Positions 48,854 to 55,635 of a DNA stretch of 64,000 nt are shown piece after piece. Where the stretch lies: positions 62,001-126,000 of the forward strand of contig NZ_BMTR01000010.1 in NCBI RefSeq assembly GCF_014649775.1, read 5' to 3'. Numbering within the stretch: position 1 is the stretch's first letter; each line of letters starts with the position of its first letter. The notes below the pieces were generated by a model. The model was not told where the DNA came from. It ran no database searches and saw only the letters and a list, made by a program, of their open reading frames with translations. A program made the translations under genes and the position numbers. The stretch comes from Streptomyces longisporoflavus (GTDB lineage Bacteria; Actinomycetota; Actinomycetes; Streptomycetales; Streptomycetaceae).

Positions 48854-49965
48854 GCCGTCTCCTCCCGCACGCCCTGCACGCCCTGCACGCCCTGCACGTC
48901 CCGCGCGTCCCGCGCGATCAAGTCGCCCAGTTCTGCGAGGACTTCGCCCCCGCAGCCCAGATACGCGTCCAACTGCCGCCCCCACAGAAAATGCCGGTGC
49001 ACGGGATGGTCGAGGTCGGCGCCCGTGCCCCCGTGCAGGTGCTGGCCCGCGTGCACGACGCGCCTGCCCGCCTCCGACGCCCACCACGCGGCCGTCAGCG
49101 CATGCGTGCCGTACGCAAGACCGGCGTCACGCCGCCAGGCCGCCTCGTACGCCGTGACCCGTATCGCCTCGGTGTCCATATGGGCGTCCGCTGCGCGCAG
49201 TTGGACCCCCTGTTTCGCTGCGAGGGGCCGCCCGAACTGCTCACGTTCGTTCGTGTGGGCGACGGCGCGGGCCAGCGAGCCCGCGCACACCCCGGCCTGC
49301 AGTCCCGCGAAGGCGGTCCGCGCGCTCGCCAGGACGTCGTCGTACGCCCCCTCCCCGCCGATCCGCTCCGCGGGAGTCCCGTCCAGGACCAGCCGCCCCG
49401 CCGCCCAGGGCGCGGTCAGCTCCACGGGCTCGGTCTCCGCGTCGGCCACCCGCACTCTCCACAGGCCGTGGCCGCCCCTCGGCACCGGGTCGCGCACCGC
49501 CACCAGGACCTCCGTGGCATCCCGCAGCCACGGCACCCAGGTCACCGCCCCGGTCAGCGCTCCCGGTGATCCCCCGGCCCCCGCCCCCTCCGCGCAGGCC
49601 ACCACGCCGCCCCGCGCCGGGAACGCCCCCGTCGCGACCGCCGTGCCGTCCCGCAACCCCGGCAGCAACCGCTCCCGCTGCTCCTCCGTGCCGTGCGCCG
49701 CCACCGCGAGGAGCCCGTAGACACAGCTCGCCGCGAACGGCACCTGCGCCGTCACCCGCCCCTGCTCCTCAAGCAGCAGCACAAGGCCGAGCAGGCCTAC
49801 GTCCTCCACCGCGCCCGGCAGCCCCGCCGCGCACAGCGCCTTCCACAGCTCGGCGTCCGATCCCGTGCCCGCAGCCGCGAGCCGCTCGGGCGTGGACAGA
49901 TCCCCGAAGACCTCTCCGGCCAGGTCCCGTGCGGCGGCCTGCTCCTCCGTGGGCGTGAAGTCCAT
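48850..49965 (-). CDS. chsE1: Acyl-CoA dehydrogenase, FadE28/ChsE1-like subunit
   Basis: A 371-residue divergent acyl-CoA dehydrogenase beginning MDFTPTEEQAAARDLAGEVF (ATG 49965). The FAD/CoA domain pattern is weak in the middle, while TNEREQFGRPLAAKQGVQLRAADAHMDTEAIRVTAYEA and HLHGGTGADLDHPVHRHFLWGRQLDAYLGG-like sequence match FadE28. In the mycobacterial ChsE1-ChsE2 pair this subunit lacks one of the active-site elements and works only with its partner. The C-terminus has a VQG repeat from a 9-bp tandem. One base separates it from the ChsH2-like gene. Confidence 0.82.
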   Translation of the reverse strand: MDFTPTEEQAAARDLAGEVFGDLSTPERLAAAGTGSDAELWKALCAAGLPGAVEDVGLLGLVLLLEEQGRVTAQVPFAASCVYGLLAVAAHGTEEQRERLLPGLRDGTAVATGAFPARGGVVACAEGAGAGGSPGALTGAVTWVPWLRDATEVLVAVRDPVPRGGHGLWRVRVADAETEPVELTAPWAAGRLVLDGTPAERIGGEGAYDDVLASARTAFAGLQAGVCAGSLARAVAHTNEREQFGRPLAAKQGVQLRAADAHMDTEAIRVTAYEAAWRRDAGLAYGTHALTAAWWASEAGRRVVHAGQHLHGGTGADLDHPVHRHFLWGRQLDAYLGCGGEVLAELGDLIARDARDVQGVQGVQGVREETA

Positions 49966-49966
49966 G

Positions 49967-50893
49967 TCAGACCCCGCCCCCCGCCATGTCCTCGACCACC
50001 CGGAACACCGGAAGCTCCAGCTCCGCGTCGACCTGCCGGAACTCGAGCCGCACCGGCTGCCCGATTCGCACCTTGTCGCCGGGGACGCCCACCACGTTGC
50101 TGACCATGCGCACGCCCTCCGCCAGTTCGACGAGCCCGACGGCGTACGGCGGATCGAAGGCGGGGAAGGGCGGGTGGTGCATGACGACGTACGAGTAGAC
50201 CGTGCCCTCGCCGCTCGCCTCGACCGTGTCCCATTCGAGCGAGCCGCAGGCATTGCAGCCGGGCAGCCAGGGGAAGCGCAGGGCCCGGCAGCCGCCGCAG
50301 CGCTGGACGAGGAGCTGGTGGCGTGCCACGCCCTCCCAGAATCCGGCGTTGTCCCGGTTGATCACCGGGCGGGGCCGCTTGCTCGCGGGGCCGTCAGGGG
50401 CCGCGGGTTTCCGTTGCGCGGGCGCGTACTTGAGGATCCGGAAGCGATGCGTCCCCGCTGGTTCGCCGTCCGCTCTGACGTCCATCCGGGTCGTGACGAA
50501 GTGCCCTGTGCCCAGCTTCGTCGTCTTGCGCTCCGACACCGACTCGATGACCGCGTCGAAGGTGATCTCATTCCCCGGCCGCAGCTCACGCAGGTACTCC
50601 TGCTCGCAGTCCGTCGCGACGACCGAGGTGTATCCGGCGCCGTCCAGGAGCGCGAACAGCTCGTCGTACGCGGCCGAGCGCCCCTGATGCCCGGAGAGTC
50701 CGCCCATCGTCCAGGCCTGGAGCATGGTCGGCGGCGCGATCGGGTCCGCCCCCCTGTAGTCGGGATCGGCGTCCCCCATGGCCTCGCACCAGTGCCGGAT
50801 CATCGGTGCGTTGACCGGGTCCTTGCCCACGCCGGATGTCGCCGCCGCCCGGCCCTCGAACGCCTTCAGCATCTCGTACGACAGATCAGTCAC
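49967..50893 (-). CDS. chsH2: Fused MaoC-DUF35 protein, ChsH2-like
   Basis: A 308-residue protein with GTG 50893 overlapping the stop of the upstream dehydrogenase (GTGA). Residues 1-150 are a hot-dog domain without the catalytic pair (EGRAAATSGVGKDPVNAPMIRHWCEAMGDADPDY). Residues 180-300 are a DUF35 domain with a four-Cys rubredoxin-like zinc site (QRCGGCRALRFPWLPGCNACGS) and an OB fold (VYSYVVMHHPPFPAFDPPYAVGLVEL). This is the ChsH2 arrangement: hydratase partner plus the DUF35 segment needed by Ltp2. Confidence 0.87.
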   Translation of the reverse strand: MTDLSYEMLKAFEGRAAATSGVGKDPVNAPMIRHWCEAMGDADPDYRGADPIAPPTMLQAWTMGGLSGHQGRSAAYDELFALLDGAGYTSVVATDCEQEYLRELRPGNEITFDAVIESVSERKTTKLGTGHFVTTRMDVRADGEPAGTHRFRILKYAPAQRKPAAPDGPASKRPRPVINRDNAGFWEGVARHQLLVQRCGGCRALRFPWLPGCNACGSLEWDTVEASGEGTVYSYVVMHHPPFPAFDPPYAVGLVELAEGVRMVSNVVGVPGDKVRIGQPVRLEFRQVDAELELPVFRVVEDMAGGGV

Positions 50894-52113
50894 CGCCGCC
50901 CCCTCCGCATGCCGAGGCGCATCGTCGCCACGATCTCCCGCTGCACCTCGCTCACCCCGCCCCCGAACGTATTGATCTGCGCCGCCCTGTTCATCCGCTC
51001 CAGCTCCCCCTCTCCGCTGCTGCCGCCGCCGACCACGGCGCACGTGCCGAACGCCAGGGACCCGGGTGAGCCGGCCCGCACCAGCCCCGCCTCGCCCGTG
51101 ACTTCCTGACATATTCGGTACACCTCAACCGCCGATTCGGTTCCCGCGAATTTCACGCCGCTCGCGTCTCCCGGCGCCAGCGCACCGGCCCCGACATCCC
51201 CCACCAAACGCCAGCTGAGCAGGCGCGTTGCCGCCAGCCTGGCCTGCGCTTCGGCCAGTCGGATCCGGACCCACGGAGCGTCAATCCGGCGTTCGCCCGT
51301 CACCGGATCGGGTGTGCCGGCGAAGGCGAGGGCCGCCGCGTAGAAATCCTCGGCCTGCATGCCGATCGCGGCGAGCGCCACCCGCTCGTGGTTGAGCTGG
51401 TTGGTGATGAGCCCCCAGCCGCCGTTCTCCTCGCCGACGAGATGCGTGGCGGGCACGCGGATGCCGTCGTAGTACGTCGCCGTGGTCGTCAGGCCGCCCA
51501 CGGTCTCGATCGGCGTCCAGGAGAAGCCCGGCGCGTCGGTCGGCACGAGGATGATCGAGATGCCCTGATGCTTGGGCGCCTCGGGATCGGTGCGGCAGGC
51601 CAGCCAGATCCAGTCGGCGTTCTGGGCGTTGGAGGTGAAGATCTTCTGCCCGTCGACGACCCACACGCCACCGGCCCCGTCGGCTCCCCCGCCTTCGCGC
51701 ACCGCCCGCGTCCGCAGCGAGGCCAGGTCCGTCCCCGCCGACGGCTCGCTGTAGCCGATCGCGAAGACGAGTTCGCCGCTGAGGATGCGCGGCAGGAAGG
51801 CGGCTTTTTGTTCCTCGGTGCCGTACTTCATGAGGGTCGGTCCGACGGTGTTCAGGGTGACCATCGATACGGGCGCGCCCGCGCGGTAGGCCTCGTCGAA
51901 GAAGACGAACTGCTCGTCGGGCCCGCGCCCCTGCCCGCCGTACTCCACCGGCCAGCCGAGTCCCAGCATGCCGTCGGCCCCGATACGCCGCAGGAGCCGG
52001 CGCTGCCCCTCCAGATCACTGCTCTCCGGCGGCCCTTCCGGCATCAGATCGCGGAAGTACGTGCGCAGTTCGGCGCGCAGTCGCTGTTGTCGTTCGGTGG
52101 GGGCGAGGTGCAC
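50890..52113 (-). CDS. chsE2: Acyl-CoA dehydrogenase, FadE29/ChsE2-like subunit
   Basis: A 407-residue acyl-CoA dehydrogenase, first gene of the cassette, with GTG 52113. Strong resemblance, from memory, to mycobacterial FadE29: LGLGWPVEYGGQGRGPDEQFVFFDEAYRAGAP, VGPTLMKYGTEEQKAAFLP, FAIGYSEPSAGTDLASLRTRAV, GWGLITNQLNHERVALA and the end INTFGGGVSEVQREIVA. ChsE2 is the FAD-containing, catalytically complete half of the ChsE1-ChsE2 enzyme that oxidises the three-carbon steroid side chain. An AAGGAGAGG box lies upstream. A perfect 10+10 palindrome 43 bp before the start is the likely operator. Confidence 0.9.
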   Translation of the reverse strand: MHLAPTERQQRLRAELRTYFRDLMPEGPPESSDLEGQRRLLRRIGADGMLGLGWPVEYGGQGRGPDEQFVFFDEAYRAGAPVSMVTLNTVGPTLMKYGTEEQKAAFLPRILSGELVFAIGYSEPSAGTDLASLRTRAVREGGGADGAGGVWVVDGQKIFTSNAQNADWIWLACRTDPEAPKHQGISIILVPTDAPGFSWTPIETVGGLTTTATYYDGIRVPATHLVGEENGGWGLITNQLNHERVALAAIGMQAEDFYAAALAFAGTPDPVTGERRIDAPWVRIRLAEAQARLAATRLLSWRLVGDVGAGALAPGDASGVKFAGTESAVEVYRICQEVTGEAGLVRAGSPGSLAFGTCAVVGGGSSGEGELERMNRAAQINTFGGGVSEVQREIVATMRLGMRRGRR

Positions 52114-52155
52114 GGCGGCGGCCTCTCCTTCGCGTACGGGCGTCGCACCGACAAG

Positions 52156-52180
52156 GTTTTCTGACTGTCCGTCAGAAAAC
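52156..52180. promoter_or_regulatory. TetR-type operator of the igr-like cassette
   Basis: GTTTTCTGAC (52156-52165) and GTCAGAAAAC (52171-52180) form a perfect inverted repeat with a 5-bp spacer, 43-67 bp before the first gene. The CTGAC core resembles sites of actinobacterial TetR regulators of fatty-acid genes. No TetR gene is next to it. Confidence 0.75.
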
Positions 52181-52249
52181 GGGCCGGTGTCAAGAGATCA
52201 CCCCGGACACGAGGGGTCCGCCGCGGACGCCCCGGCCCCGAACGCGCAT

Positions 52250-52277
52250 GGGCGGCGGTGCGGAAGCACCGCCGCCC
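52250..52277 (-). terminator. Terminator of nepA
   Basis: Perfect 12-bp stem (GGGCGGCGGTGC with its complement) with a GGAA loop, downstream of the nepA stop on the minus strand. Confidence 0.8.
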
Positions 52278-52334
52278 AGGACGTCACACACCCCATCGAG
52301 CAGGCCCCGGGAGCTGCCCCGGCGGCCCGTCACT

Positions 52335-52646
52335 TCACCAGAGGTGGGTGAAGTTGACGGCGGTGGTCTCGTTCGACTGGTCGAGCGCCGTGAATCCCGA
52401 GCCGTTCACCTGGGCGGTGTTGTTCTGGTTCGAGGCTCCGGAGCCGACCGCCTGCTGCTGCGTCGTGGCCGAGTTGCCGCTGTTGTTGCCCCCCACGCCA
52501 CTGCCGTTGACGGACGCCACGCCCGCATTCGATCCGTCGTTCGCGAAGGAGCCGTTGTCGGCCGTCGCGATGCCCGTGAAGAGCGCGGCGGCCAGAGGCA
52601 GGGCCGCGGCGGCAGCGATGACGCGGGCGGTACGGATGCTTGCCAT
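52335..52646 (-). CDS. nepA: NepA-like small secreted cell-wall protein
   Basis: A 103-residue exported protein starting at ATG 52646 behind GGAGGAAAC. Residues 1-29 are a signal peptide (RTARVIAAAAALPLAAALFTGIATA). The mature part is Asn/Gly/Ser/Gln-rich (GSGVGGNNSGNSATTQQQAVGSGASNQNNTAQVNGSGFTALDQSN, ending NFTHLW), without Cys. It is neither a chaplin nor a rodlin by motif. The sequence and place agree with S. coelicolor NepA as I recall it, a SigN-dependent wall protein involved in spore dormancy. A GGGGTAG element at 52793-52799 (minus strand) could be its -10, but the -35 is not convincing. Confidence 0.8.
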   Translation of the reverse strand: MASIRTARVIAAAAALPLAAALFTGIATADNGSFANDGSNAGVASVNGSGVGGNNSGNSATTQQQAVGSGASNQNNTAQVNGSGFTALDQSNETTAVNFTHLW

Positions 52647-52991
52647 GTCAGTTTCCTCCAGAACGGGGGGTGCGCACCGGCGGTGTGCCGGGAGCACCTC
52701 AAGAGCGTCTTTTTCCGGGCCGGTTGGCCGACCGTCCCGGTGGTCCTGCTCGACGTCGCGAGACCAGAGTTGCCCACCGAATCCCCGGCGAACTACCCCG
52801 GAAGCCACGATTCCCCCGCAAGCGTGAGTACAAGTCGATAAACACTCCCCGCTCCCTCAGGGCCCGGGGCCAGCCCCCGGTAGCCGCTCCAAACGCAGGC
52901 GCCGCACGGGCTGAAGCGTTCCGTCGCTTTCCGAAGTTCGCCGGACGCGCCCGCGTGTCGTCCGCACGCCGCCCCGCCCCTCTTCCTTTCT
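52647..52991. other. Intergenic region between divergent nepA and prim-pol genes
   Basis: About 345 bases with no supported gene. It holds the nepA ribosome binding site at its left end and, on the minus strand, GGGGTAG at 52793-52799. Its right end runs into the SOS-like box. The long open frames across it have no start signal. Confidence 0.5.
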
Positions 52992-53007
52992 TCGAACACT
53001 CGTACGA
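52992..53007 (+). promoter_or_regulatory. LexA/SOS-box-like site upstream of the prim-pol gene
   Basis: TCGAAC-ACTC-GTACGA differs at one core position from the CGAAC-N4-GTTCG actinobacterial LexA site. It lies 11-26 bp before ATG 53018, where repressor binding would block initiation. Confidence 0.5.
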
Positions 53008-53017
53008 AAATAAAGGC

Positions 53018-53884
53018 ATGGCCACCATCGACCGCCATGCCACAGCACTCGTTCTCGCCCACGCCCTGTCCGCCGCCGAACGCGGCCTCGCCGTCATCCC
53101 GCTCTCCCGCACCAAGCTGCCGGCGCTCCGCTCCCCCCACCACGAACAGCCCGAACCGAACCCCTGCCACGGCGAATGCGGACGCCCCGGACACGGGGTG
53201 TACGACGCCTCGACCGATCCCCGCCGCATCCGCACACTCTTCGCGGCCGCCCCCTGGGCCACCGGCTACGGCATCGCGTGCGGACTGCCCCCGCACCACC
53301 TGATCGGCATCGACCTGGACACCAAGTCCGGTACGGACGCTTCGGCGGCCCTGCGGGAACTGGCGCTCCGCCACCTGTTCACGATCCCGGCGACGGTCGT
53401 CGTGGCGACCCCCAGCGGCGGCCGGCACATCTGGCTGGCGGGCCCGCCCGACGCCGTCATCCCCAACTCCGCGAGCCGTCTTGCGCCCGGCATCGATGTC
53501 CGGGGCGCGGGCGGCTATCTCGTCGGCCCCGGCTCGCGCACCGAGCACGGCATCTACAGCACCGTGGCCGGTACCGCCCATCTCCCTCCCGCGAGCTGCC
53601 CGCCCGCGCTGCTCCGCCTGCTCACGCCTCCGCCGCGGGCCCACCAGTCCGCGCTCCCGCAGATGCCGGTGCCGCGCGGCCAGGGCCTCGTCCAGTTCGT
53701 GCTCGCCGCACACGAGGGCCAGCGCAACACCCGCCTTTTCTGGGCCGCTTGCCGCGCCTACGAGAACGGCATCGGCGAGACGCTGGCCGAGGAACTCTGC
53801 GACGCCGCGCTCCAGGTCGGCCTCACGGAACGCGAGGCCCTCTCGACGATCGCGTCGGCGGCCCGCCTGACGGGGCACGCGTAA
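53018..53884 (+). CDS. Bifunctional DNA primase/polymerase (prim-pol) domain protein
   Basis: A 288-residue protein. The prim-pol core runs from about residue 10 to 205: ALSAAERGLAVIPLSRTKLPA, the Cys cluster CHGECGRPGHGVYDAST, the metal motif LIGIDLDTKSG (DLD, residues 96-101) and the SGGRHIWL nucleotide motif (131-138), plus DVRGAGGYLVGPGS. All expected catalytic residues are present. A short helical C-terminus follows, but no helicase domain. In Streptomyces such genes occur outside plasmids. Start ATG 53018 lies 11 bp after an SOS-like box, so DNA damage may induce it. Repair or lesion-bypass priming is a reasonable role. Confidence 0.9.
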   Translation: MATIDRHATALVLAHALSAAERGLAVIPLSRTKLPALRSPHHEQPEPNPCHGECGRPGHGVYDASTDPRRIRTLFAAAPWATGYGIACGLPPHHLIGIDLDTKSGTDASAALRELALRHLFTIPATVVVATPSGGRHIWLAGPPDAVIPNSASRLAPGIDVRGAGGYLVGPGSRTEHGIYSTVAGTAHLPPASCPPALLRLLTPPPRAHQSALPQMPVPRGQGLVQFVLAAHEGQRNTRLFWAACRAYENGIGETLAEELCDAALQVGLTEREALSTIASAARLTGHA

Positions 53885-53914
53885 GGGGCGCCCGCAATGG
53901 CGGACGCCCCTTAC
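53881..53914 (+). terminator. Hairpin terminator overlapping the prim-pol stop
   Basis: Arms 53881-53895 and 53900-53914 pair over 14 of 15 bp around AATG. Confidence 0.75.
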
Positions 53915-53963
53915 CGGCTGGCCGACCAGCCGGCCGGCTGCACACTCCCCGCACCCGCCCCCT

Positions 53964-54707
53964 CTAGCCGAGCAGCGAACGCACCGCCGCGCGGTCGATG
54001 TTCGTCAGGGCGCGGACCAGCTTCGGGGTCAGGAAGACGATGACGAGGCCCACCAGCGACGCTCCGGCGATCTGCACCGGCGACTCCAGGTAGAACGCGT
54101 GGTGCTCGCCGCCCGACGTGTAGTCGAACAGCCGGTAGCCGGGCCAGTCGACGTACCGCGGGAACACCCAGGAGTACGCCGGGAGCAGCGCGACCACCCA
54201 GCCGGTGACCAGGAAGGTCACGCTGAGGACGAAGGACGCCACCCGCGAAGGGAACATCACGAACTGGAAGAGCAGCGCCCGCCAGCCCGCCCCGTCCGAG
54301 AGCCGCGCCCGCATCCCCGCCCACGCCCCCGCGTCCCGCGGCTTCTCCATGGCGGCGGGCCCGGCGACATCGAGCCCCAGCCGCGCCCGCGCCCGCCCCC
54401 GTTCGGCGGCACCGAGACCCCGCGCCCCGGCCAACGCGGCGGCGAGCACCGGCAGTCCGAGCACCGTGACGAACAGGCTCACGCCGAGCGCGAACATCGT
54501 CACGGCGAAGGTGAAGCCCGCGATGGCGACGGGCAGCGAGGTGACGGTGTAGCCGATCTCCCGGTACGTGGAGGCGGCGAAGGGCGCCCGCCAGAAGCCC
54601 GGCGACCCCGCGGGACGCACGGAGGAAGGGGCGCCGGGAGAAACGGTGGGAGGAGCGGTCGGAGGAGCGGGGGAAGCGGCTGCGTACGGCAGGGTGCTGG
54701 TACTCAT
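53964..54707 (-). CDS. Orphan sensor-domain membrane protein
   Basis: A 247-residue membrane protein starting at ATG 54707. After a Pro-rich cytoplasmic start, it has four hydrophobic segments in two pairs (VTSLPVAIAGFTFAVTMFALGVSLFVTVLGLPVLAAAL; FVMFPSRVASFVLSVTFLVTGWVVALLPAYSWVF; VQIAGASLVGLVIVFLTPKLVRAL) and the conserved ERGRARARLGLDV segment. This is the putative-sensor domain that in Streptomyces usually precedes a histidine kinase. Here it ends near residue 247, and no kinase gene follows. It may act with a kinase elsewhere or alone. Confidence 0.85.
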   Translation of the reverse strand: MSTSTLPYAAASPAPPTAPPTVSPGAPSSVRPAGSPGFWRAPFAASTYREIGYTVTSLPVAIAGFTFAVTMFALGVSLFVTVLGLPVLAAALAGARGLGAAERGRARARLGLDVAGPAAMEKPRDAGAWAGMRARLSDGAGWRALLFQFVMFPSRVASFVLSVTFLVTGWVVALLPAYSWVFPRYVDWPGYRLFDYTSGGEHHAFYLESPVQIAGASLVGLVIVFLTPKLVRALTNIDRAAVRSLLG

Positions 54708-54901
54708 GACGGGCCTCGAATCATCGCGGTGGGGACGTACCGGGAGTGCCGGTTGGTGCTCGGGAGTGCCGGGGAGTGCTGTGCTGACGTCCTCAACACT
54801 CGCGGATCCGAACCGCCCGCGACATCCGGTGAACCGGCCTCCCGGGGGTGTTGCTGGCACCACCCCCGCGGCGGCACACGAGACGGAAAAGCGCCGCACG
54901 A

Positions 54902-54943
54902 CGCGAAAAGGGGCGCCTCTGCCAGAGAGGCGCCCTTTTCGCG
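54902..54943. terminator. Bidirectional terminator
   Basis: GGGCGCCTCT/AGAGGCGCCC around GCCAG, extended on both sides by AAAAG and CTTTT, so it can end transcripts in either direction. Confidence 0.85.
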
Positions 54944-54992
54944 GACCGCGGCTCACACACCGCGGAACACGGCTTACTGCCCGCGGTGACCG

Positions 54993-55238
54993 TCAGCCGT
55001 CGTAGCCGTGGTGGCCGGAGCTGAAGACCCCGTCGAGGGACGAGCCGTCCTGGTGCCCGCCCGCGTGAGCGCCGCTGTAGGTGATCCCGTAGGGGCCGCC
55101 CATGTTGTATGCGGCCTGGCCCGCGTAGCGGCCCTCGGAGTGGGTGGTGCTCGGGCCGTCGTCGGCGACGGCGGTACCGGAGGCCAGGAATCCCGCGACG
55201 GTGGCTACGGCGAGGGCAGATGCGATGCGCTTCAACAC
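54993..55238 (-). CDS. Small secreted His/Gly-rich protein
   Basis: An 81-residue exported protein with GTG 55238 and GAGGAG 7-12 nt upstream. Residues 1-24 form a signal peptide (LKRIASALAVATVAGFLASGTAVA). The mature 55 residues are Gly/His/Ser/Tyr-rich (YAGQAAYNMGGPYGITYSGAHAGGHQDG, end FSSGHHGYDG). There is no Cys or lipobox. The His-rich ends may bind metal. No family is recognised. It stands alone between terminators. Confidence 0.75.
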   Translation of the reverse strand: MLKRIASALAVATVAGFLASGTAVADDGPSTTHSEGRYAGQAAYNMGGPYGITYSGAHAGGHQDGSSLDGVFSSGHHGYDG

Positions 55239-55463
55239 GAGTTTCTCCTCTGAGACGAATCCAGTGATCCCCCGCAGAGAACGAGACCGCACTCGACCCG
55301 CACGCCCGCCTAGGCACGCCGCGCAGCGCCCACGTGGAGTACTACGTTCATCCATTCATCCAAGTCGACTTGCTCACCGCCCCGGCCCCGGCCCGCGTAC
55401 AGGCTCCGCCCCCACCCCTCGACGGACGCGCGTTCGACCCCCGGCACCGGGCCGCCCCACAGC

Positions 55464-55500
55464 GAAGGCCCCTGACCATTACTGCTGGTCAGGGGCCTTC
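55464..55500 (-). terminator. Terminator of tRNA-Ser(UGA)
   Basis: Perfect 15-bp stem (GAAGGCCCCTGACCA with its complement) around TTACTGC, 9 nt beyond the tRNA 3' end on the minus strand. Confidence 0.88.
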
Positions 55501-55508
55501 AACCTGCG

Positions 55509-55593
55509 CGGTGGGTGTGGGATTTGAACCCACGGTGACTCTCGCCACGACGGTTTTCAAGACCGTTCCCTTAGGCCGCTCGGGCAACCCACC
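55509..55593 (-). tRNA. tRNA-Ser (anticodon TGA)
   Basis: Acceptor GGTGGGT/ACCCACC, discriminator G. Anticodon stem ACGGT/ACCGT with loop CTTGAAA, anticodon TGA. Long variable arm and TTCAAAT T-loop. CCA is not encoded. Confidence 0.96.
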
Positions 55594-55635
55594 CCGCACC
55601 GCCGTTCAGGGCGGTGCGGGGACAAGAGTAGCGGG

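Noticed and set aside
52335..52646. A chaplin or rodlin gene
   Set aside because: It lacks the chaplin domain and its paired Cys and the rodlin pattern; the Asn/Gly/Gln-rich sequence and end NFTHLW fit NepA better.
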